Assembly: GCA_034770075.1 (NCBI GenBank)
Contig: CM068384.1
Span: 103,041,613-103,105,612, forward strand
Direction: 5' to 3'
DNA length: 64,000 nucleotides
Source of the DNA: Aralia elata
Taxonomy: Eukaryota; Streptophyta; Magnoliopsida; Apiales; Araliaceae
Shown here: positions 46,311 through 58,630 of the stretch, piece by piece
Layout: every line of letters begins with the position of its first letter
Position numbering within the stretch: the stretch's first letter is position 1
Program-made: the position numbers and the translations under genes
The notes under the pieces: model-generated
What the model was told of the DNA's origin: nothing
The model's input: the letters and a program-made list of their open reading frames with translations, nothing else
Databases searched by the model: none

Positions 46311-46629
46311 GAAAAAAAAATTGGCCTATTTTGCTGATTTCCAAAAAACTAAAACCTGTTTTGTACCCGCTCCCAACACACAGCAGTTTATATAAATATC
46401 CATATTAACATATTTATACCCCACACATATATGCACAATAGTATATATTAACATCCATCCATATGCACACACATAAACCAACACAATATAAACTATAAAA
46501 ACATTCACAAACCAAAGGGAACTAAAAACTTTATATAAATGTAGTCTTTAAACTTTAATTAACGTACATATGTCTAAACATTCATAATCACAGTCAGGGT
46601 ATTTGAAGTATATCTAGCTAGCTAAGTCT

Positions 46630-48223
46630 TCATGCATCATCGTCCAAATTAATATTACCCTGTAGACAAAAGAAGAAAACATGTTACATATGTTGATACT
46701 GGTAGCTATTACAATATTTTTGTATTTAAGTTAGTGACTTATTTGATTATAATAAGAACTAAGATTACCTCGTCGCCATCCTGTTGCTGCTGTGCTGCTG
46801 CTGCCGCCACTGCCTCAGCCAACTCATCAGGACTCAAAAACTGTAGATGACCGCCCAGTGTGCGAAGAAGATCTCGATCTTGACATATCGCTCTGACACA
46901 GTCAGCGGGAGTATGAATGGCTGGATGACCCGATGACTGTGTTGACTGGGTAGCAGAGCTGCCTGTGCCACTGATGGTAGGGCGTCATTTTTGTCCTTGG
47001 CCTTTGACATAGTTCTTCTTCACGACTGACGCCCTCTCCCATAGCTCCTGATCAATCTGGGGACGCAGAGTGCCTTCAGGATAGCACTCGTTCATTAAGG
47101 TATTATAAGTGTCCTGTCAGCAAGTTAACAATTAGATATTGCAAAATAAATACATAATGTGTAAAAATGATGTTAAAATTTAAAAAATGCATATATATCA
47201 ATAACTTATATAGTACCGCTATCTGAACAGCCTCCCGTAGACCATCACGGGTGGCCACGTACACATCCAGCCAATGGATAGGCTGACCCTGAGACTGAGC
47301 CTCCTACAAAACAAGTTCTCATATTAAACTTGTAAACATATAATATTCTACAAACATTAAATATAAACAACCTTCATAGTCATACGTACCCTGGCAGCAA
47401 TATGCTGCAACTGTGATATACTGCCGCCCTTGTATGTCCCTTTCGCCTTGTCGCCTTCAGGTGCACCTGAGGCTCTGTTCGCGGCGGCAGTCTTGCGTCT
47501 CTTGACCCAGCTCTCAGCCCTCCACTGATCACACATCGCAGCCCATGTGTCCTGTGCGCACCACTAAGGGTTGTGCTCGTGCATATACTGCTCACCCTCC
47601 CCGGGATGGTCGATCTCAGAATTGTGCAGGGCTTTCTGACGTTCCTTGTTCAAATTATCTTTGGTTCTGGCGGCACACTTCTGCCAGAACAACGTCTGAA
47701 TAACTGATGCACTTGCATCGTCCCATCTATATCTCCTCTGCACATAAAACAACAATAATATTAACACGATAAGTATACCATTATCTAATAACAACGCTAA
47801 ATCAGTTGGTAACAACAATGCTAAATAATTTTATTTCATTAACTATATTATCTGAGTAGAATTAAAAAAGAAATACCTGAAATTCAGCCCAAACTGCATC
47901 CTTGTGGGCGATAGGTGTGCTCGCCCACGTAATTACTAGCGTAGGCCAGTTCTGTAAGCATAATTATGAAATGCACTTCACAATCTTACTGTCTTGAAAA
48001 TCACTACAATAAATTTATTTTAATATTAACGACAATTAAATTCATATATAGATGTAGAACAATAGAAATATAAAAATTAAAAGAAATGATGTTAAACGTA
48101 CGTGTTGTCCGGTGGAGGGCGAATCTGAATGAGAATCCGGTCATCCGGATTAGTCGGGGCCTTCGGCACATGATTAGGGCCCCGACTCAAGCCGCGCTTT
48201 CGCTGCGCTGGCTCAGAAGACAT
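46630..48223 (-). pseudogene. CACTA second gene, Ptta/En/Spm plant transposase family
   Basis: Six exons join in phase 0 with GT/AG borders: 48223-48098, 47951-47877, 47737-47390, 47303-47217, 47113-46769 and 46659-46630, about 336 codons, ending NINLDDDA-stop. Exon 1 starts MSSEPAQRKRGLSRG. Exon 3 has MCDQWRAESWVKRRKTAA, NRAS and KGTYKGGSISQ, the core of the plant Ptta/En/Spm transposase family. Exon 5 has MNECYPEGTLRPQIDQELW. A Gln-rich tail ends the exon. Two stops interrupt it: TAG 47566-47564 (in exon 3) and TGA 46987-46985 (in exon 5, where KxRPT continues). Both fit C-to-T changes of Gln and Arg codons. In En/Spm the second product binds sub-terminal repeats; that role here is inference. 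Confidence 0.88.
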
Positions 48224-51200
48224 CTGCAAACAAAAAATTATATGATGATATTATGAATGAGTTATATGATTTACATATACAATTAAAATGACATGAAATT
48301 ATATGAAATAGTTAACTATGACAACTATAAATAAAAGCTACATAAATTAATGTATATATTCAGTAGTTCGAAATACAAGTCAACCTAAACATACATTTTA
48401 ATGAAAATCGTTGTCTGAGTCAGAATCATTTTGGTTACGTATTGGAGTTTCATAACCATCATCTTCTTCATATTCAGTGTCAGTGTCAGTGTTAGTGCCA
48501 GTCAAAAACTCTTCCTCCTCATTATCACTTTGATCTATCATAAGTATTGACTCGGGATCGAATTCATCTGGTTCATCTCCACCCTCTAACTGGATTAATT
48601 CATTGTTATCTTCCATAGTTATCACCTCTGATCTATGAATCATCTCCTCTTGGTAGAACTCCTCGTCGACTAGTTGGGTACGACTGCGCGCGGGAGTATG
48701 GATTACAACTTGCCAATCTGCAGGTGGTCTATCCCTTTTCTTAACAGGACTAGGAGTGTAGTACACTTGTACTGTTTGAGTTGGCAACACAAATGGTGCG
48801 TTGACGTACGTGGACCTATGGACGTCAATATCGACGATCCCATGTCGATCGACATGTATCCCTTTTTCTGAATCAAACTAGCGACACTTGAACAAGTTAA
48901 TATCACCCCCATAAGCACCCTTGTACGACAACTCGATGATTTCTTCCAATTCACCATAAAAGGCACAACCAAGGTCATTATAACAATCTCCTCGAACGCA
49001 TACTCCAGTGTTTGTTGTTCTTTTACCGCAAGCATATGTCTTTGTATGAAATTCACAGCCATTTATTTTGTAACCATTGTGGCTAACTTGGTCCCTATCT
49101 GGGCCAATAGCTAGGACTTGTATATTTGGAGGAATCGTTCCCTCCTTAAGAGCCTACACAAATGAACATATATTTATTTGAATTCATAAATAAATACAAC
49201 ATATGTCATTTTTAATTAACTTAACTTACCTTGTTTTTTAACCAAAGTGCAAATGTTTTATCACGATTAACTTGAATATATGTATCAGTGATGTTCGGCT
49301 GCTTTGTTTTTAACTCATCATCGTACGATCTATAAAACATTATAAACATTATCATATATTATTATGAGGTTGAAGGTTAAGATATAGGTTAAGTAACTAT
49401 GAATTTTACTGGTATACCTCACATATTCATCAATCTCCTCGCAGTTGAGAAGAATGTAAGTATGTGCAGCATGTAATTATTGCTCAGGGAGGAATATGCG
49501 CTTCCCTTTTCCATAAGCGCGACCCGGTAGACCAAATACAAACACTAGACCATTTAGTTCAACATTGCCCCCATCATCATGTCTCGAGACTCGATTGGCC
49601 TTCGTCAAGACTTCGTCGGGAAAATAGTCAGAGACAAAAGTTGATATCTTATCGAAGCTGTAAGCCTCACATATCGACCCCTCGACGTAAGCTCTATTCT
49701 TCACCTTCCTCTTAAGGTTTCCCATCACCCTCTCGAAAGGGTACATCCATCTATATTGAACTGGACCACCAACACGAGCTTCATAGGGTAGATGGATTTG
49801 CAAATGCTCCATGGAGTCAAAAAAACCAGGTGGGAATATTTTTTCAAGCTTACACGTGATCTCAATGATGTTCTTCTCAAGTACAGACATGTCCTTTTCA
49901 TTTAACGTTTTTGAACATATGTCTCTGAAGAAACGACTAAGTTCAGTCAAAACATCCCATATTGGCTTATCAAGCATGTCCCGAAATGCTATAGGCATTA
50001 GTCTCTCCATGAACACATGACAGTCATGACTCTTCATCCCTTACAATTTGCCACTTGTGACACACCTTGCAATGTTTGAGGCATATCCATCTGGTAGTTT
50101 CAGAGACTTAATCCATGTGTACACATCTTCAACTTGTTTTTTGGACAATGTGTACCTTGCATGCGGTTTGACCATCCGACCATTACGAGATTCATAAAGT
50201 TCTAATCCAGGACGCTTACAAATATCTTTCATGTCTAACCGTGCCTTATCATTATCTTTCGTCTTTCCCGGAACACTCATCACGGTGTTAAAGACATTGT
50301 CGAACACATTCTTCTCAATATGCATCACATCTAGATTATGACGAATTAAATTTGTAGACCAATAAGGCAGTTCCCAAAAGATGCTTCTCCGAACCCAATT
50401 ATGAGATACGCCAAACCCATCGATGATGCCAGAGGCAACAATCTTACCAAATGGGATAACCGGTAATCTCATCACACGATCCCGCATATCCATTCCCTAC
50501 AATGGCAGTGCAGGCATATCGTTGTCTACTTTCCCTTTCCTGAAGTTTTCTCTATTTCTTCGAAACGAGTGATCTACCGGCAAGAAACGACGATAACAGT
50601 CAAACCAGCATGGCTTTCGACCATTTGATAGATTGAAAGACTTTGTATTCTCCATACAATATAGACAAGCCAACTTCTCGTGTGTACTCCAGCCAGATAA
50701 CATACCATAAGCAGGGAAGTCACTTATAGTCCAGATAACCGCTGCCCTAAGGTTAAAATTTGTTTTTATGGAAACATCCCAAGTCTGTACTCCATCCTCC
50801 CACAATACCTTTAACTCGTCTATAAGAGGTCTCAAGTAAACATCTAGGTTCTTTCCAGGACTCTTGGGACCAGGAATCACGAGTGAAAAAAACAAGTATA
50901 GCTGCTTCATACACATCTAAGGAGGCAAATTGTACGGAGTTATAATCACAGGCCAGCAGGAGTACGGAACAGCTGAGTGGCCAAACGGGTTAAAACCATC
51001 AGTGGACAATCCAAGTCTCACATTTCTAGGTTCAAATGCAAACCCAGGATGTGATAAGTTAAATTCTTTCCAAGCCTGCCCATCTGCGGGATGGTTAAGT
51101 TCTCCATCTTTAGCTGGAGATTTCGCATGCCAAGTCATATGTCCAGCTGTTCTTGAAGACATGTACAATCTTTTGAGCCGATATGTAATTGGAAAATACC

Positions 51201-52041
51201 TTAAAATCTTCAAAAGTATTTTTGTCTTTTTTGTAGTCACACCCTCTTTAATAGGCTTGAACCGATCATGACTGCAAAAAGTGCACTTTGTCTTATGTTC
51301 ATTTTCCTTATAAAACAACATGCAATCATTTGGACATGCATCGATCTTTTGGTATCCAAGACCCAACTTCTTCACCATTTTCTTACAATAGTAGTAGTTA
51401 TCGGGCAATTTTTCACCATCAGGCAACATACTCTTAATGGCCTTCAAGAGTGACTCAAAACACTCATGGCTCATGTTGTGATCAGCCTTGATGTTAAGTA
51501 ATGTCGCAACTGCAGACAACATAGTGTGTTTGGTGCAACCATGCCACAACGGCTCGCTACCTTTGTCTAGTAACTTAAAGAAGGCTTTGGCATCAGAATT
51601 CATAGGTTGTTCTCTCCCTTGTTCCCAATTAAAATTCGGCCCTGCAATATCGTGAACCATTTCATTCATACGATGGGCACTGCTGCCCGGATTGTGTACT
51701 TGTACGATACCACTATCTCTTCTCTGCCCATGTGCCCACCAGCATTCTTTGTAATTTTTCATGAACCCAGACACAAGTAAATGATAGTTTACTATGTCTC
51801 TGTCCATATAATTGACATTCTTATACTTCAAACAAGGGCATCTTATCTGGTTCTGACCATTCAAACATTCTGGGTGACTGTACGCATAATTGAGAAACAC
51901 CTTGCAACCGGTTCTAAATTCAGCTGTAGCACCAATCTGGGCACTTGACTTTCGTCGTCTCATCCAACTACGGTCTGCATTGAGGGTCCATGAAACCACG
52001 GTACCTACTGCAGACAACATGAGCTTATTAATGTATAGCAT

Positions 52042-53951
52042 TGTCAGACTCTCTTAATATACTTGTAAGCATACAACTCTAAGCATACTTGTAAGCATAT
52101 GACTTGAGCATACTTGTAAGCATATGATTAACATTTAAGCATACTTGAAAGCATATGACTTGAGCTTTCTTGCATATATAGTATGACATTAACACAATGC
52201 ACTAACACAAGCTCTCCCCATACCGGTCAGTTATTTTGTTTTATTTTAATTAATTTTTTATTATTTTATTTAGTATTGACAAACTATGTAAATACTACTT
52301 AGTTTATTATTTTATTTATTTTCATAACATTGAGAGCTCATAGCAAACAAATGTGAATGACCTACCGCCAATGTTTTTCCTCCTTATAACACCGCATAAC
52401 AACAACTAGGCTCCATGTCAGATTGTTTGGGCTCAGAGCGTCTCCTTTCCTCAGATAATCCATACTCTACTTTTGGTCGGTTACAATTACTGATAAACAT
52501 TTTGATATTTAGCTTCCGATCTGATCGGAACTACTTGACTCCTAGATTTGATCGAGTTGATTTTTGAAGAGGAAATATAGCTAATTATGTTATCTGATTA
52601 TGATTTGGTAACTCATTTGATTTGATTTAGAAATCAGTTTATAGGTAATTTCATTCTTCCCAAAATCAGTTTGTTCGGAGTTCAATTTTGAGTTCAGACA
52701 AGTATGAGTTGATTGTTCTTACTCTTTATCAATATAGGAAACTTGTGCAATTCAATTACATCCATTATTTGGTAAAACTAAAGAAGCTATCAAATACATG
52801 ATCTGACCTCAACTTTAGAATGTCAGTGATTCAGTGATTTGAATTTTTTCTTGTTGTAGATTGAGTTAGCTTTATTTTGGGAGATTTGGTGTTTCTTCTC
52901 CTTAATTGATTAAAGTTTGATTGATTGTATTTATCATGATCAAACAATTAATTCAAAATTTTAGGGGTTGTAGTTGGCTTATTTGGTGACTTACATTGCT
53001 AGTTAAATTCCAGTGTGTGTATTATATATATTTTTTTAATTGTATATTGTATGTTTTAACAGCAATGAAAATATTCAAGGGGGTTCAATTTACCCATGCT
53101 TTGGGTTTAATTGATCATTCTTCAAAAATTTCCTCAAAAAATCAAAATAGTTTGCATTTTGTGCCTTAAATGAAGTTGACATTGAGCTTATTGAATCAAA
53201 TGTAAAATCCCAAATCACCTAACTACTTGCATTTCCCGTGAATTTTTAAAATTTCAATTCCTACTAATAATGTAACAATAAAATCCCAGCGAAGTATAGT
53301 ACAAATTCAAAACATTTGCCTAGCTAAACCTAGTAAAATATCATATGAAATTTAGCTCAACCAAGTCAGTTTTCCCAGTAAAACATCCACTACACTTCAC
53401 ACAAGTGGGTTGCTATACTAAATCAATTATCATCCATCCAACATGTACTCAGTAAAATCCTATTAATCAAATGAAACATTATATTACCTTAAAACAAGTG
53501 CAACCAAACAATTACAAAACTAATTATATTTGAAACTTTACTTAATACATGAATACACATTCAGCCATACTACATGGTCTCAGAGCATTACTATACCACA
53601 AATCCCTGGAAACAAGGTCTTGAACATAACAAACCACAAATACAGTACATGGATATCAAATCACTGCCCTCTACCCATTTGATCAACATCATAATGATAT
53701 TCTCATGCTTGTAGTTGAAAAATTAATAATGATAATAGTAGGATATTTATTTGAAGAGTCTATATATATGTCATGTTATTCAGCTATAATTTATCCCAAC
53801 ATTTGTACAGTAACAAACAACAGCATGCAATCCTAAAAAGTTTGATTAAACTATACATATATCTAATGAATCTCACAATTAAACTAAACTCCAGCAATAT
53901 TTGATAATCATTAAAAAATAATTACATTAACTAATAGCTCATTATGCATAC
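52042..53951. other. Putative first intron of the CACTA transposase gene
   Basis: No ORF of note. A short direct repeat of AGCATACTTGTAAGCATA occurs three times at 52060-52155. Confidence 0.5.
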
Positions 53952-54104
53952 CTGATCAGAAGGGCGGTGCTCTTTGGCGGCGACTGCTAGCTTGGTCGGT
54001 GACAGCGGCGGCGGTGGCAGGAGCGGCGACTCCGGCGGCGACTCCCTCTTCCCTTTTCCCTCTTCTCCTTCTTCTCCCTCTTTTCTCCCTTCTTTTTCCT
54101 CCAT
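53952..54104 (-). CDS. Probable first coding exon of the CACTA transposase
   Basis: ATG at 54104 opens MEEKEGRKEGEEGEEGKGK, then a Pro/Ser-rich part (PPESPLLPPPPLSPTK) and ends HRPSDQ at a CAG before GTATGC donor. It lies just inside the right end of the element. The acceptor that joins it to the main exon near 52000 is not certain: the main frame at TCTGCAG (about 52012) does not fit phase 0 directly. Confidence 0.55.
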
Positions 54105-54149
54105 TTACTGGTTTGCTCCACTGCCTGAATCTGATTAGACTAAAATATC

Positions 54150-54306
54150 ATCAGCGACCGCTATCAAAGACCGCGTGTCGTCGCTGTTTTAAATGACGTG
54201 GATGTTTTAGCGACCGCAGGCGGTCGCTGAAAGGATTTGGTCGCAAAAAGTTACCCCGCGGAAATTTTGCGCCAAATTTAAGGCGGTATTTGTACTTGAA
54301 GTAGTG
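54150..54306. promoter_or_regulatory. CACTA right sub-terminal repeats and promoter side
   Basis: AGCGACCGC and GGTCGCTGA pairs, followed by a GC-rich CCCCGCGG stretch and the terminus. Confidence 0.8.
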
Positions 54307-54553
54307 GATTAATTCTTTCCTATTCACGATGATTCAAACAAGGAAAAAGAAGGAGAAAGGAAGGGAATTAATGAGGCATGGTACTCGTTGAACCTCTATA
54401 AAATCTGACAATTCGAGACTTATGTCATTCATATAGAATACCAACACATAGAAAAAGGGTTGCAGTAAATGTGCTAAAATGTAAATTATTTGATTTTAAG
54501 AACATTACTTACCTAAAATATAATTTTCAAATGTAACAAAAAAATATTTGATA

Positions 54554-54838
54554 CTCCCTCCGTCCCATAACAAACGTCCTAATTTGACTTTCATGGTCAA
54601 ATTAACCATTTTTAAAATTAATAAATCTTTAAAAAAATTAATTCAAAAAAAAAAATCTTTAAAAAAATTCAAGATATACGCCTAGAAATTATGATCATAA
54701 TAAACTACAAAAAATGTACTACTAATGTCAAGTTTCATAATTTAAAAATTCTACATAGATATTTTTAATTATTTATTTTTAAAATGGTCAATTTGACCAC
54801 TAAACTGAAACTAGGACGTTTATTATGGGACGGGGGAG
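54554..54838. mobile_element. Stowaway MITE
   Basis: CTCCCTCCGTCCCATAA at the left and, inverted, CTCCCCCGTCCCATAAT at the right, flanked by TA. The arms continue with AAACGTCCTA in both. Length 285 bp, within the Stowaway range; moved by Tc1/mariner transposases. Confidence 0.95.
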
Positions 54839-55378
54839 TATTTCTTAAGAATGACTGTAAGACAAATATTTTTCAGCACATTTAATATATGCTAAATTCA
54901 ATTTTTCTAGTGATTACTAATATATTATAAATATTTAATGTATAAATAATATTTATGATGTAACTAATTCGACCACTGGTGGAACCAATAACTCACTAAC
55001 CTAATAACTTTTTCGATTTAATAACCGGTCTAAGTCTGAAAATATTACCTTAAATAATTTTTTTTTTCAAAATATCGATTTGGCCCAACTTAAAATAGGA
55101 CCTGGACCGACCTGAGTTGAAATTGATGAAATCATGGATTGATTATGAAATATTTGGGAACTAAAAAAAATGCAATTTTGCGTTAAATTGAAGAAATGAT
55201 GAGATGATTTTTGAGCTGAATCTTGTGGTTGTTGGTAAAAATTTAGTGATTATCTAAGATTGACGTTTGATCGATTTGGAGAAAAATGATGTTGTAGGTT
55301 GTTCCTATTTTGTTTTAATATATTTTTTTAATGATTCACTAGGTTTTTTTTCAAAAGCCCCACATTTTTGGAAAATAC
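54839..55378. other. AT-rich stretch, nothing recognised
   Basis: No ORF with known domain and no element ends. Confidence 0.4.
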
Positions 55379-56121
55379 AATATAATTTCATAATTAAGTA
55401 CATCATCAAGAACCAATCAAACCTCACCAAAGGAGGAAAAAATAAACTCACAAACAAGTCTCACATAGTTGTTAGTTATCATGAACTCACCTGATTTGTT
55501 ATTCATAATTTTAATGCTAAATATTAATTTAGTTTTATTCCTGAGAAAATACTTTGAAGAAAATAACATAATTTTATTAGCTTAAAATTAAAGTTTATTA
55601 ATTAGCATTATATTTATTAATTTTAAATGTTTTTAAAATAAATTTCTACATATTTCTTTTTTCTTTGTACAATATGTTTTCCTTCCTATTTTACATATTT
55701 AATGTAATATGTTAGGATAATACGTCAATATTTTTCAAATATGGTCAATTTCTAAATCTCAGTAAGGCTGAATTATACATCTATCCCTCAAAGTTGTTAT
55801 TGAGTTTCAAAATCGCCCCTTAATTGCTAAAAGTAACACTTTCGTCTTTCAAGTTGGCATTTTGGTTCATTTCTATTCCTTGGATTGAGTTTTCACCAAA
55901 TTTGAATATGTGCGATGCACGTGCTTTTTAATGAGGTTGTATTTATTTTTTGACATTTAAATGTTTCTCCAAAATTCATGAAACTCACAATGGTTTGGAG
56001 TCACGTGAATTTCATATGCCCTGGTTATATATTTTAATGCAAAATACGAATATAGTCTCACTAAAAAGTACTTAGCATTACATCACACATGACTCAAATT
56101 TGAAGAAAAATCAATTCAATG
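55379..56121. repeat. Dispersed repeat, copy 1 (second copy at 63264-64000)
   Basis: The two copies are closely similar, in the same orientation, and include both the AT-rich left part and most of the foldback element at 55763-56238. The second copy runs to the window edge. Confidence 0.9.
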
Positions 56122-56238
56122 AACATAATTAAACTAAAATGTCAACTTGGAAGATGAAAACGTCACTTTTATCAATTCAAGAGCAACTTTAAAACTTGAT
56201 GGTAACTTAGAAGAACAAATATGTAATTCAGCGTTTGA
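55763..56238. mobile_element. Foldback/MULE-like MITE with about 150-bp inverted repeats
   Basis: The left arm from GCTGAATTATACATCTA and the complement of the right arm from GCTGAATTACATATTTG align over about 150 bp, sharing AAAGT.AC.TTTTC.TCTT.CAAGTTG and TGAATATGTG-like words near the inner end. The spacer is about 170 bp. No target duplication was established. Long inverted arms suggest a Mutator-like MITE; its transcript would fold into a long hairpin. Confidence 0.8.
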
Positions 56239-56266
56239 TCTGTGTTTCAATCATGTGCTATAAAAC

Positions 56267-57151
56267 CAGGGTCGTTCCTGAGATTTTGGTAGCCCAGGGC
56301 GAAAAATGAAAACGAGACCCTTTTCGAAATATTGTATTCACAAAAAATAAAAAAATAAAAAGTACAAGATGTATCTAAAAAAGTGCATTTCCGGTGCTTA
56401 AACATAATAATTCAACTACAAAAAAATATATGAGAATACATTCATTCATTGAAAGATTCTTCTTCTAGTTTTCAAGTGAACAATCAGTTTTGTTACCAAT
56501 GAACTTATCAAGAGCTCCCTTCTGAGATTGAATGAGTTGTTCTATTCTTTTTCTTTTATTTCTTTTTTTGACTCCCGGATTGGTGTTTCCAGAACATCTT
56601 TACACCAAAAATACAAAACCAAATTGAAGCAAAAATCAAACAACAAACAAGGAGAGTAAAACATGTCTTCAAGTTTCAACTTCAAATCCAAACTTAAACC
56701 AAACTCTTCCATGGCTTCAATGCAAATATGCAATTATAAATATAAAAAAAATGTATTATAACGGAACTCATAAAATTGCAAATTGCCAAATTAGCACATA
56801 ATTTCTGATATAATATAAACTGAAAGGTAAAAAAAACTCATCAGTCATCAATTAAATTACCTTTTTCTTAGTGTTTTTATCTTCTGCAAGAACTGAGGAA
56901 TTTAGGAGATACTTGAAGGTAGATTGAGAAGGAGAGAAGAAAAGAGAAGGAAAATAGATGTCTGCAAAGGTCTGGAAAAGCTGAAAGGAAGGAAAGTAAT
57001 AGGCGTAGCCGCGTAGGTTAACAACTTTTTTTTTAATTGGTTTAGTTTGGGCTTCAACACTATATTAGTTGGCCTAGTTGAGTCCTTAAAAATTTATTGG
57101 ACTTTGAAAATTACTTTTGTATACCTATATCATTAAATATTTATATTTTTA

Positions 57152-57187
<36 letters not shown>

Positions 57188-57251
57188 GGGGCCCTCTTGA
57201 TCAGGGGCCCAGGGCGGTCGACCCTCCCGCCCGTGCTTGGGAACGACCCTG
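56267..57251. mobile_element. Non-autonomous hAT element, 985 bp
   Basis: Perfect 12-bp inverted ends CAGGGTCGTTCC, flanked by TATAAAAC (56259-56266) and TATAAAAT (57252-57259), an 8-bp duplication with one change. Sub-terminal CCCAGGGCG words occur near both ends. No transposase; a minus-strand open frame at 56542-56733 shows no domain. Confidence 0.92.
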
Positions 57252-57288
57252 TATAAAATACATTATGTTTACTTAAATATACTTTAAA

Positions 57289-57469
57289 GAATAATATTAT
57301 GTGCACAAACTGTATACAAAAAGTTGTACATAAAAAGTAAGACACATGTATTGCTTACCAATAAAAATGTATAAAATATCCAATAGTAGGCACATGTTTC
57401 TATTTTCTCTCTCTTTTTTATACTATGTGTACCCTTTTTGTACGTAGTTTGTGTTTCTAGCATTACTCC
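57289..57469. mobile_element. hAT-type MITE, 181 bp
   Basis: Flanked by ACTTTAAA (57281-57288, 57470-57477), an exact 8-bp duplication. The arms share CACAAACT, ACAAAAAG and TACA.AT words over about 45 bp: GAATAATATTATGTGC on the left and GGAGTAATGCTAGAAA inverted on the right. Confidence 0.8.
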
Positions 57470-58630
57470 ACTTTAAAAACTTAAACGTGAGAATTTATAT
57501 TTTGGGAATTGTGAACAATTATAACTCGCAAATACTTTGGGGTCAAATATGTCGTAACCAACCCAAAATTATCCCTCCTCTAGGAGGAAACACATATATA
57601 CAATCATCCTCCTCGGGACTGTTCTTCAGCACTGAAGCTGAGGAGAAAGGTAAGATCCTTTCTGTACTTTTGTATTTCATTTATATTTTATCTTGTACAG
57701 TATTTCTTTGTGATGCACTCCTAATTGTTTGAATTTCGATCTTACCTTTTCTTTTTCGATCACTTCTCTCAAATTTCAAACTTCCAATTCAATTTTTCCT
57801 TAAGAACTATCCACTCCGTTCTCAAAAGGATGACTAAAGGTACAATTTTTTTATCTTCAAAACAATGACTAAAAGTACATAAAGAGAAGAGCAAATATAT
57901 CATTTAGTAGAATCCATTAATATATATAAAAATAAGTACTCATCACTTTATATAATTGTGTGGGGTCACTAAGAATAAATTTATAACTTTCTTATTTTTT
58001 TCTTCTACTTCACATATTTCTTAATTTGTGTGAAAAATATACTTGTGTTATCTTTTTGAAGATACCTATTTAAAATCAAAATCAAATATTCTACCTATTT
58101 AAAATCACCAACCAAATTACACCTTTTCTCTACAAAATAGTTTCACACCAAAGAAGATACCACGTTCGTTACAAATCAAGTAATCTGGGCAAGCATCTTC
58201 ATTGAGTTTTTCATCACTCCATCAAGTATAAACCCAATTCAAGTAAGTAAGATTTAAGGTTTTGCTATTTAGAATTAATTGGGAATAGTTAGAGGTGCAA
58301 GTATTAACCTTGGGTAAAAGTAAAATACTGGATTGGGCAAATCAAGAACTAGAGTTCAATTTGCATGTGTTGAATTGAGATATTGCTTGTTTGGGCTGAT
58401 TTGCATTCTTCATTGAGATGGTATATATTGATTCATTTAGATAAAGGGTATATTTGGGGTGCACACCAACTGTTTGAGAAATTACCTAAGTGAACTTTAG
58501 TACAAATTGTGGTGGGTTGTTGTTAATTTTGGAATATAGCATTGTTGTGGACTGTTTTGGGTTTGATTTTAATAGCTTCAAAGCATCAATGAGGCGGTAA
58601 TTCTCGATCCTCCTGTGCATATGACCATGG
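57470..58630. other. Stretch with possible relict gene start at 57560-57660
   Basis: A CT-rich leader-like segment (CCTCCTCTAGGAGG, CATCCTCCTCGGGAC) ends GAGGAGAAAG before GTAAGATCC, which looks like a 5' exon with a splice donor. Nothing downstream identifies the gene. The rest is AT-rich. Confidence 0.25.

Larger units (their letters stand above)
48398..54104 (-). pseudogene. CACTA TNP2-type transposase gene, five premature stops
   Basis: Main exon about 52040-49418, then 49329-49230 and 49153-48398 (stop TAA), with GT/AG borders and matching phases; a probable first exon lies at 54104-53952. The order of domains is the transposase-associated domain (ADRSWMRRR, IRCPCLKYKNVNY, WWAHGQ), the TNP2 catalytic region (LSTDGFNPFG, YSCWPVIITPYNLPP, NLDVMHIEKNVFDNV), DUF4218 (KSHDCHVFMERLMPIA, PYEARVGGPVQYRWMYPFER, NCEEIDEY) and DUF4216 (GDCYNDLGCAFYGEL, STYVNAPFVLPTQTVQVYY) with an acidic tail. 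Stops at 50919-50917, 50499-50497, 50043-50041, 49479-49477 and 48880-48878 are in one frame with intact sequence on both sides and no frameshift. It would cut and rejoin the CACTA ends; as it stands only fragments could be made. Confidence 0.93.
45963..54306 (-). mobile_element. CACTA (En/Spm) DNA transposon, near-complete
   Basis: Left end CACTACAAGAAAAGG at 45963; right end, inverted, CACTACTTCAAG at 54306. Sub-terminal regions (45980-46310 and 54150-54235) carry many copies of GCGACC and its complement GGTCGC: at least nine and six on the left side alone. Two minus-strand genes lie inside, transcribed from the right end. Flanking triplets are TAT and GAT, so the expected 3-bp target duplication is imperfect. 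The left end lies only 9 bp from the end of the SIRE 3' LTR. Confidence 0.9.

Noticed and set aside
48674..51453. Plus-strand open frames across the CACTA genes
   Set aside because: Complementary shadows of the transposase exons.
45963..54306. Active autonomous CACTA element
   Set aside because: Seven in-frame stops in the two genes.
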